Of a stretch of DNA of 64,000 nt, positions 56,812 to 64,000 are shown piece by piece. Below the pieces are notes generated by a model that was not told where the DNA came from, did no database searches, and worked only from the letters and a program-made list of their open reading frames with translations. The first letter of the stretch is position 1, and each line of letters starts with the position of its first letter. A program made the position numbers and the translations under genes. The stretch spans positions 558,001-622,000 of the forward strand of contig NZ_JAOTIK010000002.1 of assembly GCF_030116705.1 (NCBI RefSeq), written 5' to 3'. The stretch comes from Streptomyces sp. ML-6. GTDB lineage: Bacteria; Actinomycetota; Actinomycetes; Streptomycetales; Streptomycetaceae.

Positions 56812-57585
56812 ATGCAGATCGATCTCAGCGGACGTACCGCGCTGGTCACCGGCTCGACAGCGGGCATCGGCGAAGCAACCGCGCAGGCACTGGCCTCCGC
56901 CGGGGCCGATGTCGTGGTCAACGGCCGCAACGCCGACCGCGTCACCGAGACGGCGGAGCGACTCGGCGGACGCGGAGTCGCGGCCGATGTCGGGACGGCC
57001 GAGGGGGCGGCCGAACTGATCCAGCAGTTGCCCGATGTCGACATCCTGGTCAACAACACCGGCATCTTCGAGACCAGGCCGGTGTTCGAGATCCCTGACA
57101 CGGACTGGCTGCGGATCTTCGAGGTCAATGTGCTCTCCGGCGTACGACTGGCACGCCACTACGCACCACGGATGGCCGGGCGCGGGTGGGGCCGCGTGAT
57201 TTTCGTCAGCAGCGAGGCGGGCGTGCAGACGCCGACGGACATGGCCCACTACGGAATGACCAAGACGGCACAGCTGGCCGTGTCCCGAGGCATGGCCCAG
57301 GAGGTCGCCGGCACGGGGGTCACGGTGAACTCCGTACTGCCGGGACCGACGATGAGCGACGGCGTGCTGGCGATGTTCGACGAGCTCTACCCCGGCCTCG
57401 ACCCCGGCGAGCAGGAGCGGCGCTACCTTGCCGAGAACCGCGCGGCCGGCTCCCTGCTCAAGCGCCTGATCCGCCCCCACGAGGTGGCCGCCATGGTCAC
57501 GTACGTGGCGTCGGAGCAGGCCTCGGCGACCACGGGCAGGGCGCTCGGCGTCGACGGCGGCCTCGTCCCCACGATCCTCCCCTGA
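56812..57585 (+). CDS. SDR-family oxidoreductase
   Basis: The 257-residue classical SDR has TGSTAGIGEATAQAL, VNGRNADR, DILVNNTGIFETRP, VSSEAGVQ, the catalytic YGMTK pair and VNSVLPGPTMSDGV. The C-terminus closes with TTGRALGVDGGLVPT. ATG at 56812 is chosen because the Rossmann fold starts there, and GGAGAGG lies upstream. It is divergent from the MarR gene, which probably controls it. Its substrate is unknown. Confidence 0.9.
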   Translation: MQIDLSGRTALVTGSTAGIGEATAQALASAGADVVVNGRNADRVTETAERLGGRGVAADVGTAEGAAELIQQLPDVDILVNNTGIFETRPVFEIPDTDWLRIFEVNVLSGVRLARHYAPRMAGRGWGRVIFVSSEAGVQTPTDMAHYGMTKTAQLAVSRGMAQEVAGTGVTVNSVLPGPTMSDGVLAMFDELYPGLDPGEQERRYLAENRAAGSLLKRLIRPHEVAAMVTYVASEQASATTGRALGVDGGLVPTILP

Positions 57586-57747
57586 GACGGGCGCCCGCCA
57601 TGGGGTCGAGACGATCCCCGTACGGGCACCTTCGGCCTGCGGCCCCGCCCGCACCGCAGTGAGGCCGGAAGTATCGCCCCACTGCGCCCGCATCGGCCGG
57701 ACCGCCCAAGTGGATCCGCAGGGACGGACCCGCAGGAGTGGACCCCT

Positions 57748-57810
57748 TGCATTACAGCGCGTCTGCAATTATTGTCTAAGCGCATAAGGCGCTCATGCAT
57801 TAATTGCTGT
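57748..57810. promoter_or_regulatory. AT-rich promoter with GCAATTA/TAATTGC dyad
   Basis: GCAATTA (57766-57772) and TAATTGC (57802-57808) form an inverted repeat. A related TTGCATTACAG lies at 57749. The block is sharply AT-rich for this genome and lies 145 bases before the aldo-keto reductase start. It is likely the promoter and operator of that gene. Confidence 0.55.
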
Positions 57811-57954
57811 GGCGCCCCGGCCCTGACAGGGGTCCGTCGCACTTCCAGTGCCACGGCTCCGTCGGCAGGGCGGCTCCCACAGAGGCCCCGTGTCTCCCCC
57901 CTCCCGTGTCAGGGACACCCCCGGCACGGAGACACCGATCGAAAAGGCATCATC

Positions 57955-58965
57955 ATGGCTCTCAAGGACATCCTTCCCGGCCGTCTCGGCTTCGGTACCG
58001 CCCCGCTCGGCAACATGTTCCGCGCGATCCCCGACGACGAGGCCCGCGCCACCGTCGAGGCCGCCTGGGACCAGGGCATCCGCTACTACGACACCGCCCC
58101 CTTCTACGGCGCCGGCCTCGCCGAGCAGCGCCTGGGCGAGGTCCTGTCCGCCAGGCCCCGCGACGAGTACGTCCTGTCGACCAAGGTCGGCCGCGTCATC
58201 CTCGACGAACCCGAGGAGGGCGCCCGCGACCTCGGCGAGAAGGGCGGCCTGTTCGAGCACGGCAACCCCAACAAGATGCTCCACGAGTGGACCGCCGAGG
58301 CCACCGAACGCTCCATCGAGGGCAGTCTCAGGCGCCTGCGCACCGACCGCCTCGACATCGTCTGGGTCCACGACATCGCCCAGGACTTCCACGGCGACGC
58401 ATGGCTGAGCAAGTTCGAGGAGGCCCGCACCGGCGCCTTCCGGGTCCTGACCCGCCTGCGCGACGAGGGCGTCATCAGGGCCTGGGGCCTGGGCGTCAAC
58501 AAGACCGAACCCATCGAGCTCACCCTCGCCCTCGACGAACCCCGCCCCGACGGGTTCCTCCTCGCCGGCCGCTACACCCTCCTGGACCACGCCCACGCCC
58601 TCCAGCGCCTGCTGCCCACGGCCCAGGAACAGGGCGTCGACATGGTCGTCGGCGGCCCCTACAGCTCCGGCATCCTCGCCGGCGGCACCCACTTCGAATA
58701 CCAGCAGGCCCCGCCGGAGATCATCGAACGCGTCGGAAAGCTCAAGGCCCTCGCCGAAAAGCACAACACCAGCATCAAGGCCGCCGCCCTCCAGTTCTCC
58801 CTCGCCCACCCCGCCACCGCCGCCGTCATCCCCGGCGCCACCCGCCCCAGCCGCATCGCCGAGGACACCGCCGCCCTCAACGAGACCGTCCCGGCCGCCT
58901 TCTGGACCGACCTGCGCACCGCCGGCCTGGTCAGCCCCACCGCCCCCCTCCCCCACCACGCCTGA
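57955..58965 (+). CDS. Aldo-keto reductase
   Basis: The 336-residue TIM-barrel AKR has the catalytic set Asp/Tyr in IRYYDTAPFYGAG, Lys in VLSTKVGR and His in DIVWVHDIA. The cofactor region is AAVIPGATRPSRIAEDTAAL. The sequence resembles aldose/fucose 1-dehydrogenase-type AKRs, though the substrate is not certain. ATG at 57955 is chosen because the barrel starts there. It is followed after 27 bases by an SRPBCC gene, probably in the same transcript. Confidence 0.9.
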   Translation: MALKDILPGRLGFGTAPLGNMFRAIPDDEARATVEAAWDQGIRYYDTAPFYGAGLAEQRLGEVLSARPRDEYVLSTKVGRVILDEPEEGARDLGEKGGLFEHGNPNKMLHEWTAEATERSIEGSLRRLRTDRLDIVWVHDIAQDFHGDAWLSKFEEARTGAFRVLTRLRDEGVIRAWGLGVNKTEPIELTLALDEPRPDGFLLAGRYTLLDHAHALQRLLPTAQEQGVDMVVGGPYSSGILAGGTHFEYQQAPPEIIERVGKLKALAEKHNTSIKAAALQFSLAHPATAAVIPGATRPSRIAEDTAALNETVPAAFWTDLRTAGLVSPTAPLPHHA

Positions 58966-58992
58966 CCCCCACACCCCCAGGAGAGAACGACC

Positions 58993-59412
58993 ATGGCCTC
59001 CACCTCCGTCTCCCGCATCGTCCCCGCCTCCCCCGACAAGGTCTGGAACCTCATCGGCGGCTTCGACGCCCTCCCCGACTGGCTCCCCTACATCCCCGAG
59101 AGCACCCCCGCCGAAGGCGGCCGCGTCCGCCGCCTGAAGAACCCCCAGGGCGACGTCATCATCGAACGCCTCGTGGACTTCAACGAGACCGAACGCCACT
59201 ACAGCTACGCCATCCTCCAGGCACCGTTCCCGGTCAACGGCTACGTCTCCACCCTCCGGGTCCACACCGTCCCCGGCCACGACGACGTCGCCGAGGTCCA
59301 GTGGTCCGGCCGCTTCAACCCCCACAACGCCACCGAACAGGAAGTCACCGACCTCTTCACCGGCATCTACACCGACGGCCTCGACGCCCTCCACACAACC
59401 CTCTCCGCCTGA
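58993..59412 (+). CDS. SRPBCC (polyketide cyclase/START-like) protein
   Basis: The 139-residue helix-grip protein has VSRIVPASPDKVWNLIGGFD, LPDWLPYIPESTPAEGG, RHYSYAILQAPFPVNGYVST and VQWSGRFNP. It has CAGGAGAG upstream of the ATG. Members bind hydrophobic ligands; in actinomycetes some are cyclases or aromatases. It is in an operon with the aldo-keto reductase and ends at a strong terminator. The ligand is unknown. Confidence 0.85.
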   Translation: MASTSVSRIVPASPDKVWNLIGGFDALPDWLPYIPESTPAEGGRVRRLKNPQGDVIIERLVDFNETERHYSYAILQAPFPVNGYVSTLRVHTVPGHDDVAEVQWSGRFNPHNATEQEVTDLFTGIYTDGLDALHTTLSA

Positions 59413-59432
59413 CACTCCAGGGTCACCCACCG

Positions 59433-59469
59433 CGCGGCCCGGGTATGCACCCCGCGTACCCGGGCCGCG
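59433..59469. terminator. Strong hairpin terminator
   Basis: A 13-bp perfect stem (59433-59445 with 59457-59469) around an 11-base loop lies 20 bases after the SRPBCC stop. The following 59470-59889 holds no gene I can support. Confidence 0.9.
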
Positions 59470-59889
59470 GTGCGTCCCGGGCTTGGAGTCGTTCATGGGC
59501 CGGGCCGTCCGGGACTGTCGATGCGGCAGGCAAGGCGGGGGCGCAGCCCAAGCGCCCCGTCCAGCAGGCATGACAACACCCCCGCCCAGGGGGGATCAGG
59601 CGGCCACGGTGAAGCCGACCGCGGCCGGGTCCTGCTCGCGCAGCGGTACGAAGTCGGCGTCCCGCTTCGTCTCACTACACCTCGGGCTGGACGCCGCAGT
59701 CACCCGCTGCCGCGGTGGGGCGTCCGAGAGGAACACAGCAGCTGCACGCCCATGACGTGAACAGAGCCACGACATGAACAGCGGCACGGGCACAGGAACT
59801 TCACCCTCCCCCGCGCCGCCCCGTCCTCAGGGATCCTGTGACCCGCCCGGCCCCGGGCAGTCTCCAGAACGCGGACGCCGCCTCCGGGG

Positions 59890-60273
59890 TCAGGGCGCGG
59901 ACGTCGCTATGGCCTCGGATCCGCACTGGGAGCGGGGGGTCTTCGCCCCGGGCTTCTTCGGCGCGATGGTACGGGGGTCCACGGCCTCCCCCGGCGCGCC
60001 CTCGCGGTAGAGCCCGTCGGGCAGACTGTCGCGGTCGTGCGGCAGGAGGAAGAAGACCCGGCGCTTGTACAGGCCACTGTCCGGGTCCGGGGACGCCTGG
60101 TCGTCGAGGAGTGCGTAGCCCACCATGCGGCCGTCCCTCGCGTAGGGCGGCTTGGTGTTGCGACGCCTGGTCTTGTCCAGTGCCTGACGCACGTAGTCCA
60201 GCTCGTCGAGGTTCTCCAGCCACACCACCTCTGCCTCGTGGATGAGGTCGCTCTCGGTCAACAGCGAGCTCAT
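59890..60273 (-). CDS. Small protein of the replication module, hypothetical
   Basis: The protein has 127 residues and starts MSSLLTESDLIHEAEVVWLE at the ATG preceded by AAGGAGGGG. It has RQALDKTRRRNTKPPYARDG and MVGYALLDDQASPDPDSGLY in the middle and a basic Lys/Pro tail. I do not recognise a family. It follows the helicase-primase gene on the same strand, as small genes do in phage- or plasmid-type replication modules. Confidence 0.6.
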   Translation of the reverse strand: MSSLLTESDLIHEAEVVWLENLDELDYVRQALDKTRRRNTKPPYARDGRMVGYALLDDQASPDPDSGLYKRRVFFLLPHDRDSLPDGLYREGAPGEAVDPRTIAPKKPGAKTPRSQCGSEAIATSAP

Positions 60274-60478
60274 GGCTGCAGCCCCTCCTTCGTCCGGGTA
60301 CCCCCTGGGGAGGGGGATACGGCCCGGCATTGTGTGCGTGGTGCTCCGGCCCGCGCTTCGGGCAGTGGCGGACCGTCCTGTGGGAGCCACCGTGTACGGG
60401 GCCTGGCATTCATCGTAGAGCGCTTACCGGAAACGGTGTAGGCCGCGTGGTGAGGACGGCGGCGGTCCCGGCGGGGCG

Positions 60479-62056
60479 TCACGCGTACTCCAGCAGCGCG
60501 ATGCCCGGGTAGTACTTCCGCCCGTTGGACTTGATCATGTCGGCCGGCGAGGCCACACCGACCTCCTGACGGACCCGGTTGGCGAAGGCCCGGGGCGTCG
60601 CGGGCCTGATCCCCTCGCCCGCCTGGCACCAGGAGCTGTACTCGGTGTACAGCAGTCCCTGCTCCACCCTCAGGTCGCGCGCACGGTCGCCGTCGCGCGT
60701 GCAGCACTCCGCGAGGAAGCGCCCGATGTGGTCCTCGGTGGTGGCGTAGGCGGTCGTGGCGATGCGCACCCTATCGGGGCCTTCGAGGGGGTCCCGGGTG
60801 GCGAGGTACCGCTGCGCCCCCTCGATCAGCCACTGCAGGATGCCCGGCCCCTCGTCCCGGACCAGCTCGAAGGCGAGGTTGTCGATCCTGCGTTCGGCGG
60901 GCACCGTCCGGGTGAAGGGCAGCAGGCGGATGCGACGCCAGAAGGCGAAGCCACCCGTGGAGACCTCGGGGCGGTGGTTGCCCAGCAGCCACAGGTGATG
61001 GGTGGGCGTGAAGGAGAAGTAGTCCTGCCGCATGCGGCGCGCCTTGATCTTGTCGCCGCCGGTCAGGAGGCGGACGCGGGCTTCGTCGAACTTGTCGTTC
61101 GGCTTCAGCTCGCTGCACACGATCAGGCGGCGGCCGTGCAGTTCGGTCAGCTCCGTGGAGTGCTCGGAGAAGGCTCCGCGGTCCATGAGGAAGCCCGGAG
61201 GGGCGGCGTCCGCGTAGTCGCCGAGGATCTGGATCATGATGTCGAGCAGGACGGACTTGCCGTTCTTGCCCTCGCCGTGCAGGAAGGGCAGCACCTGCGC
61301 GCCGACGTCGCCGGTGATGGAGTAGCCGAGCAGCAGGTGCAGGAAGTCGATCATCTCCCGGCCCTCGGCGTCGTCGCCGAAGGTGTCGGTGAGGAAGCGG
61401 TGCCAGCGGGGGGTCTCCATGCGCTGCGGGGCGACGCTGGTGGCCCGGGAGTGGAGGTCCAGGGTCGGGTCGGCCTTGCGCAGGTGACCGTTGTTCAGGT
61501 CGACCACGCCCGCGGGGGTGCACAGGGCGTAGGGGTCCCCGTCCAGGCAGTCCGGGTCCACGGAGAGGTCCGGCGACGCCTTGGCCTGGGTGAGGAGGGC
61601 CTTCATGCCGGTGGTGGACAGGGTGCGACGCTTGTGCTGGGCGATCTCACGGTTGCTGAACACCCCGCGCGCGTCGGTCTCGGGCATGTCCTCGGCCATT
61701 TCGCCCGCGGCCCACAGCGCGGCCTTCTCCCCTCCGCCGCGCTTCCAGCGGTAGCCGTCCCAGACGAACCAGCCCAGTCCCTCCACGTGGCGGAACTGGT
61801 CCCGGTGCAGCTGCACGAAGAGCCGTGCGTTGCCCCGGTCCGACAGCGACGGGGGCAACGGGGCCCCGGCAGAAAAAGCTCCTGGTCCGGGGGCGGGAGC
61901 CTGAGTGGGCTCAGGTCCGGGGGCGGGGGCCGCGGCCATCGCCGCGTACTGGGCGGGCAGCAGAGAGGGAGCAGGCTGCTCGGTGCCCAGAAGGTCGAGC
62001 ATCTGCTGAGCTGCGGCCTGCGGGTCGAAGCGCGGCGAGCTCTCGGCGCTGCTCAT
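60479..62056 (-). CDS. Phage/plasmid-type helicase-primase (D5/P4 family)
   Basis: The protein has 525 residues. A Pro/Ala-rich N-terminus is followed by a D5-N-like region (GLGWFVWDGYRWKRGGGEKA, PTLDLHSRATSVAPQRMETP). The SF3 helicase has Walker A HGEGKNGKSVLLD, Walker B-like RRLIVCSELK and sensor WLLGNHRPEV. A C-terminal winged-helix-like part ends KSNGRKYYPGIALLEYA. It overlaps the prim-pol stop by ATGA. It should unwind DNA for replication of an integrated plasmid or ICE. Confidence 0.9.
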   Translation of the reverse strand: MSSAESSPRFDPQAAAQQMLDLLGTEQPAPSLLPAQYAAMAAAPAPGPEPTQAPAPGPGAFSAGAPLPPSLSDRGNARLFVQLHRDQFRHVEGLGWFVWDGYRWKRGGGEKAALWAAGEMAEDMPETDARGVFSNREIAQHKRRTLSTTGMKALLTQAKASPDLSVDPDCLDGDPYALCTPAGVVDLNNGHLRKADPTLDLHSRATSVAPQRMETPRWHRFLTDTFGDDAEGREMIDFLHLLLGYSITGDVGAQVLPFLHGEGKNGKSVLLDIMIQILGDYADAAPPGFLMDRGAFSEHSTELTELHGRRLIVCSELKPNDKFDEARVRLLTGGDKIKARRMRQDYFSFTPTHHLWLLGNHRPEVSTGGFAFWRRIRLLPFTRTVPAERRIDNLAFELVRDEGPGILQWLIEGAQRYLATRDPLEGPDRVRIATTAYATTEDHIGRFLAECCTRDGDRARDLRVEQGLLYTEYSSWCQAGEGIRPATPRAFANRVRQEVGVASPADMIKSNGRKYYPGIALLEYA

Positions 62057-63204
62057 GAACGTCCCCTGAGGTGGAGCGGGCGGGCGGACCCTACGGCGAG
62101 CGCCTCGTCGACGATCGTCTCGTTCCTGGCCTGCTGCCAGGGCCTGGCGTAGTGGGCGACCCGGACGAGCCGGTCCCGGACGTCGGGCAGTTCCAGGTGG
62201 CCTGCGGCGGCCAGACCACCGGCCGTGTAGGCGGCGCGGTTGAGCTTCTCTGAGAACGCGGTGCCCTCCGACGCGGCCGCGCATCCTGCGACCTCCGCGA
62301 TCAACGGATCCAGGACGTGCTCGGCCGAAGCCGCTCGGCGCCCGTGTGCGGGCCGTTCCGAGCTTTTCCGGAACTCGGGGGCGGGGGACAGGTCCTGAGG
62401 CTTCTGGGGCGTCACGACGTGCCCTGTACGGACCAGTTCGTCCCGGAGCCAGACGGGGAGGTCCGCAGGGATCCTGGCGGTCCCCACGGCCCGGTAGGCG
62501 CCCTGGGGAACACGGGTGCTCGGGGCGACGATGTAACCGCCGTCGGCCCGTACGTCGACCTGCCAGGCGAGCGCGGCATTCCGGCCCGAGCCCGTCGAGC
62601 ACCGGAAACGGGTCGAGGGGTCGGGGTTCCGGTACCAGATGTGCAGCCCTCCGGAAGGCGTACGAACCCGGAGCGTCGTGGTGTCCTCGGCCGGATCGGG
62701 CGCGCCTCGGAGGGCCGCCAGCAGCGCCAGCGTGTCGTAGCCGGAGGCCAGCCCGTCGAGGCTCACCTGCTCGGGGATCGGGATGCCCGGCAGCAGCCGT
62801 GACCGGTCGGCGACCGGGGCCTGGTGGGCATCGATGTCGATCACGAGCAGATCAGCGGGTCCGCAGGCCACTCCGACCCCGGCAGCGGGGGTGTCGGTCC
62901 ACCACTTGTCAATGCGCTCGGGGTCGGTCGTCGCCGCGTGGAAGCCGTGGCAGGGACGTCCTGCGGGCAGGCACGGGCAGGTGGACGGCTCGTGCCGGTG
63001 GGCCCGGCAACGGGGGCAGTTGCCCGCGGGAGTCTTCCGTCCCGGAGCGAGGGGGTGGACGGGCCAGCCTTGCGCGGCGCACCAGCGCGCGACCGCGTGC
63101 GGAAGTACGGACCTGCCTGGGGCTGCACGCTCCCGTTTTTCGCCTTCGCGCGGCACGCGGACCGTCCTCGTCACATCTCGGTTGCTCGATCGTTCCCGGG
63201 CCAC
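62053..63204 (-). CDS. Bifunctional DNA primase/polymerase (prim-pol)
   Basis: The protein has 383 residues. After a basic start it has a Cys/His cluster (GNCPRCRAHRHEPSTCPCLP, then GRPCHG). The prim-pol core shows GVGVACGPADLLVIDIDAHQ with the catalytic DxD and RVRTPSGGLHIWYRN. A C-terminal helical part includes FSEKLNRAAYTAGGLAAAGH. Such proteins prime replication of actinomycete integrative plasmids such as pSAM2. It is the first gene of the leftward replication operon, next to the AGGGAC array. Confidence 0.9.
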   Translation of the reverse strand: MARERSSNRDVTRTVRVPREGEKRERAAPGRSVLPHAVARWCAAQGWPVHPLAPGRKTPAGNCPRCRAHRHEPSTCPCLPAGRPCHGFHAATTDPERIDKWWTDTPAAGVGVACGPADLLVIDIDAHQAPVADRSRLLPGIPIPEQVSLDGLASGYDTLALLAALRGAPDPAEDTTTLRVRTPSGGLHIWYRNPDPSTRFRCSTGSGRNAALAWQVDVRADGGYIVAPSTRVPQGAYRAVGTARIPADLPVWLRDELVRTGHVVTPQKPQDLSPAPEFRKSSERPAHGRRAASAEHVLDPLIAEVAGCAAASEGTAFSEKLNRAAYTAGGLAAAGHLELPDVRDRLVRVAHYARPWQQARNETIVDEALAVGSARPLHLRGRS

Positions 63205-64000
63205 CGGTTGTTTGGGTGACCCACTGTCAGGGACCGAAGGGACTGTAGTGCAGAAGAGAGTCTAGGGCCCAGCATCCGAAAAATGAGTCGCCCGGGTCCG
63301 CGTGCCGTTTCTATCAGTTTCCTTGGTCCCTTGAGTCCCTGGGGGGCAGGGACGTGTTCCTTCATGCCTGGCACCCGGGGCGGCGGGGCACTCCCCCGAT
63401 CCGCAGTCGGCCAGAGGAGCACCTGAGGAGAAGAACAACCTGCGGGGCAGGGCTCGCCGGCTGGGCACCTTCACCCTAGGACCGCAAGCCAGGGACCGGC
63501 CGTATCAAGCACGCACGACACCAGAAGGCCGGTCGGAGGGCCTGAGAGAAAGGCGGACAGGGGCGGAACAGGGGCCAGGGACCAAACGGCCAGGGGCTGA
63601 CGAAACTGGTCCCTGAGCTCGGTCCCTGCGCGTTTTTGCAGGTCAGAGCCTTTCACCACATCCAAACAGGGACTCTAGGGACTCAACTCGGCAATTATGA
63701 GCTACACCTGATGTATGTGTGACACGCGCCCGCGCGTATGAACCCCTATCTCTTGTCTACGTCATAATTGCGCTTTTCAGTCCCTACGGTCCCTGCCGGA
63801 TCGGGCTACACCGCTCTGACCTGCGAAAACATGCAGGGACTGAAGTTTTTCACCGAGGGACGCCAGACACTTCAGTCCCCCGAGTTTGGTCCCTGGCCCC
63901 TTTCGGTCCCTCGGCAGAAACCTGGTCGGGGTGCTTACGGCCTGTGCGAGGTGAAGGGACCGAACCGGGCGGGAACCCGGCCGAAGCCGGGAAGGATCTT
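63205..64000. other. Probable replication origin: AGGGAC hexamer array
   Basis: About 19 copies of AGGGAC or its complement GTCCCT lie between 63229 and 63960, in both orientations. At least four are tandem pairs at 9-base spacing (63229/63238, 63326/63335, 63668/63677, 63780/63789). A 10-bp inverted repeat GCAATTATGA (63691-63700) / TCATAATTGC (63762-63771) brackets an AT-richer core. No gene is seen. Iteron-like repeats beside prim-pol and helicase genes suggest the origin or a control region of the element. Confidence 0.65.

Noticed and set aside
59470..59889. Short open readings after the SRPBCC terminator
   Set aside because: They lack ribosome sites and domain features, and their codon use looks random.
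1..64000. tRNA, rRNA and riboswitch genes
   Set aside because: I found no stretch with convincing cloverleaf, rRNA or known riboswitch features.

Overview
The window looks like an accessory stretch of a Streptomyces chromosome, probably an arm region. The evidence is very high GC with strong third-position G/C bias, modular polyketide synthase genes, a LAL-type regulator, SARP/AfsR-like pieces, CGNR and DUF families common in Streptomyces, and several Tn3-family elements.

Layout. 1-2.9 kb: the edge of a polyketide/PUFA-like synthase locus on the minus strand (FabL-like SDR fused to a ketosynthase; AT-ACP protein). 3.4-8.5 kb: small enzyme and efflux units (SnoaL-like protein, TetR-MFS pair with a palindromic operator, SDR, TetR remnant). 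8.5-11.3 kb: a chimeric wreck of an FAD monooxygenase and an AfsR-like NB-ARC/TPR regulator. 11.4-13.9 kb: a small protein and an operon for a PknH-like sensor and a secreted coiled-coil protein. 14.2-24.8 kb: nested mobile DNA: two separated pieces of a TniQ-like gene, a DUF2785 gene between 39-bp direct repeats, and a 6.8-kb Tn3-family transposon carrying a TnpI-like tyrosine recombinase, a TetR-MFS efflux cargo and a frame-broken transposase. 24.8-26.4 kb: DUF6368 and PH-domain genes. 26.8-39.2 kb: a minus-strand polyketide unit (type II thioesterase, metallophosphoesterase, LAL regulator fused in frame to an AT-ACP-KS-AT-DH-KR-ACP synthase, KAS III-like enzyme, alpha/beta hydrolase). 39.3-45.1 kb: MarR-MFS pair around eight phased palindromes, DUF5988, MerR/HEAT pair, Sfp-type phosphopantetheinyl transferase, and a small peptide gene. 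45.2-51.3 kb: a complete 5,607-bp Tn3-family transposon, with inverted repeats and a CTCCT target duplication, that splits a DUF6210 gene. 51.4-59.5 kb: two ABC-F genes, the first with a possible attenuator, a leaderless CGNR regulator, MarR/SDR, aldo-keto reductase and SRPBCC genes. 59.9-64.0 kb: the replication module of an integrated plasmid or ICE (helicase-primase, prim-pol) next to a region dense in AGGGAC hexamers.

How the parts relate. The phosphopantetheinyl transferase could activate the carrier proteins of both synthase loci, and the thioesterase and metallophosphoesterase are plausible helpers of the LAL/PKS unit. That PKS appears shortened by a deletion. Many apparent frameshifts (about 14) can be repaired by one base, mostly in G/C runs. 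This raises the possibility that part of the pseudogene appearance is sequence error; the domain losses and gene fusions are not explained that way.
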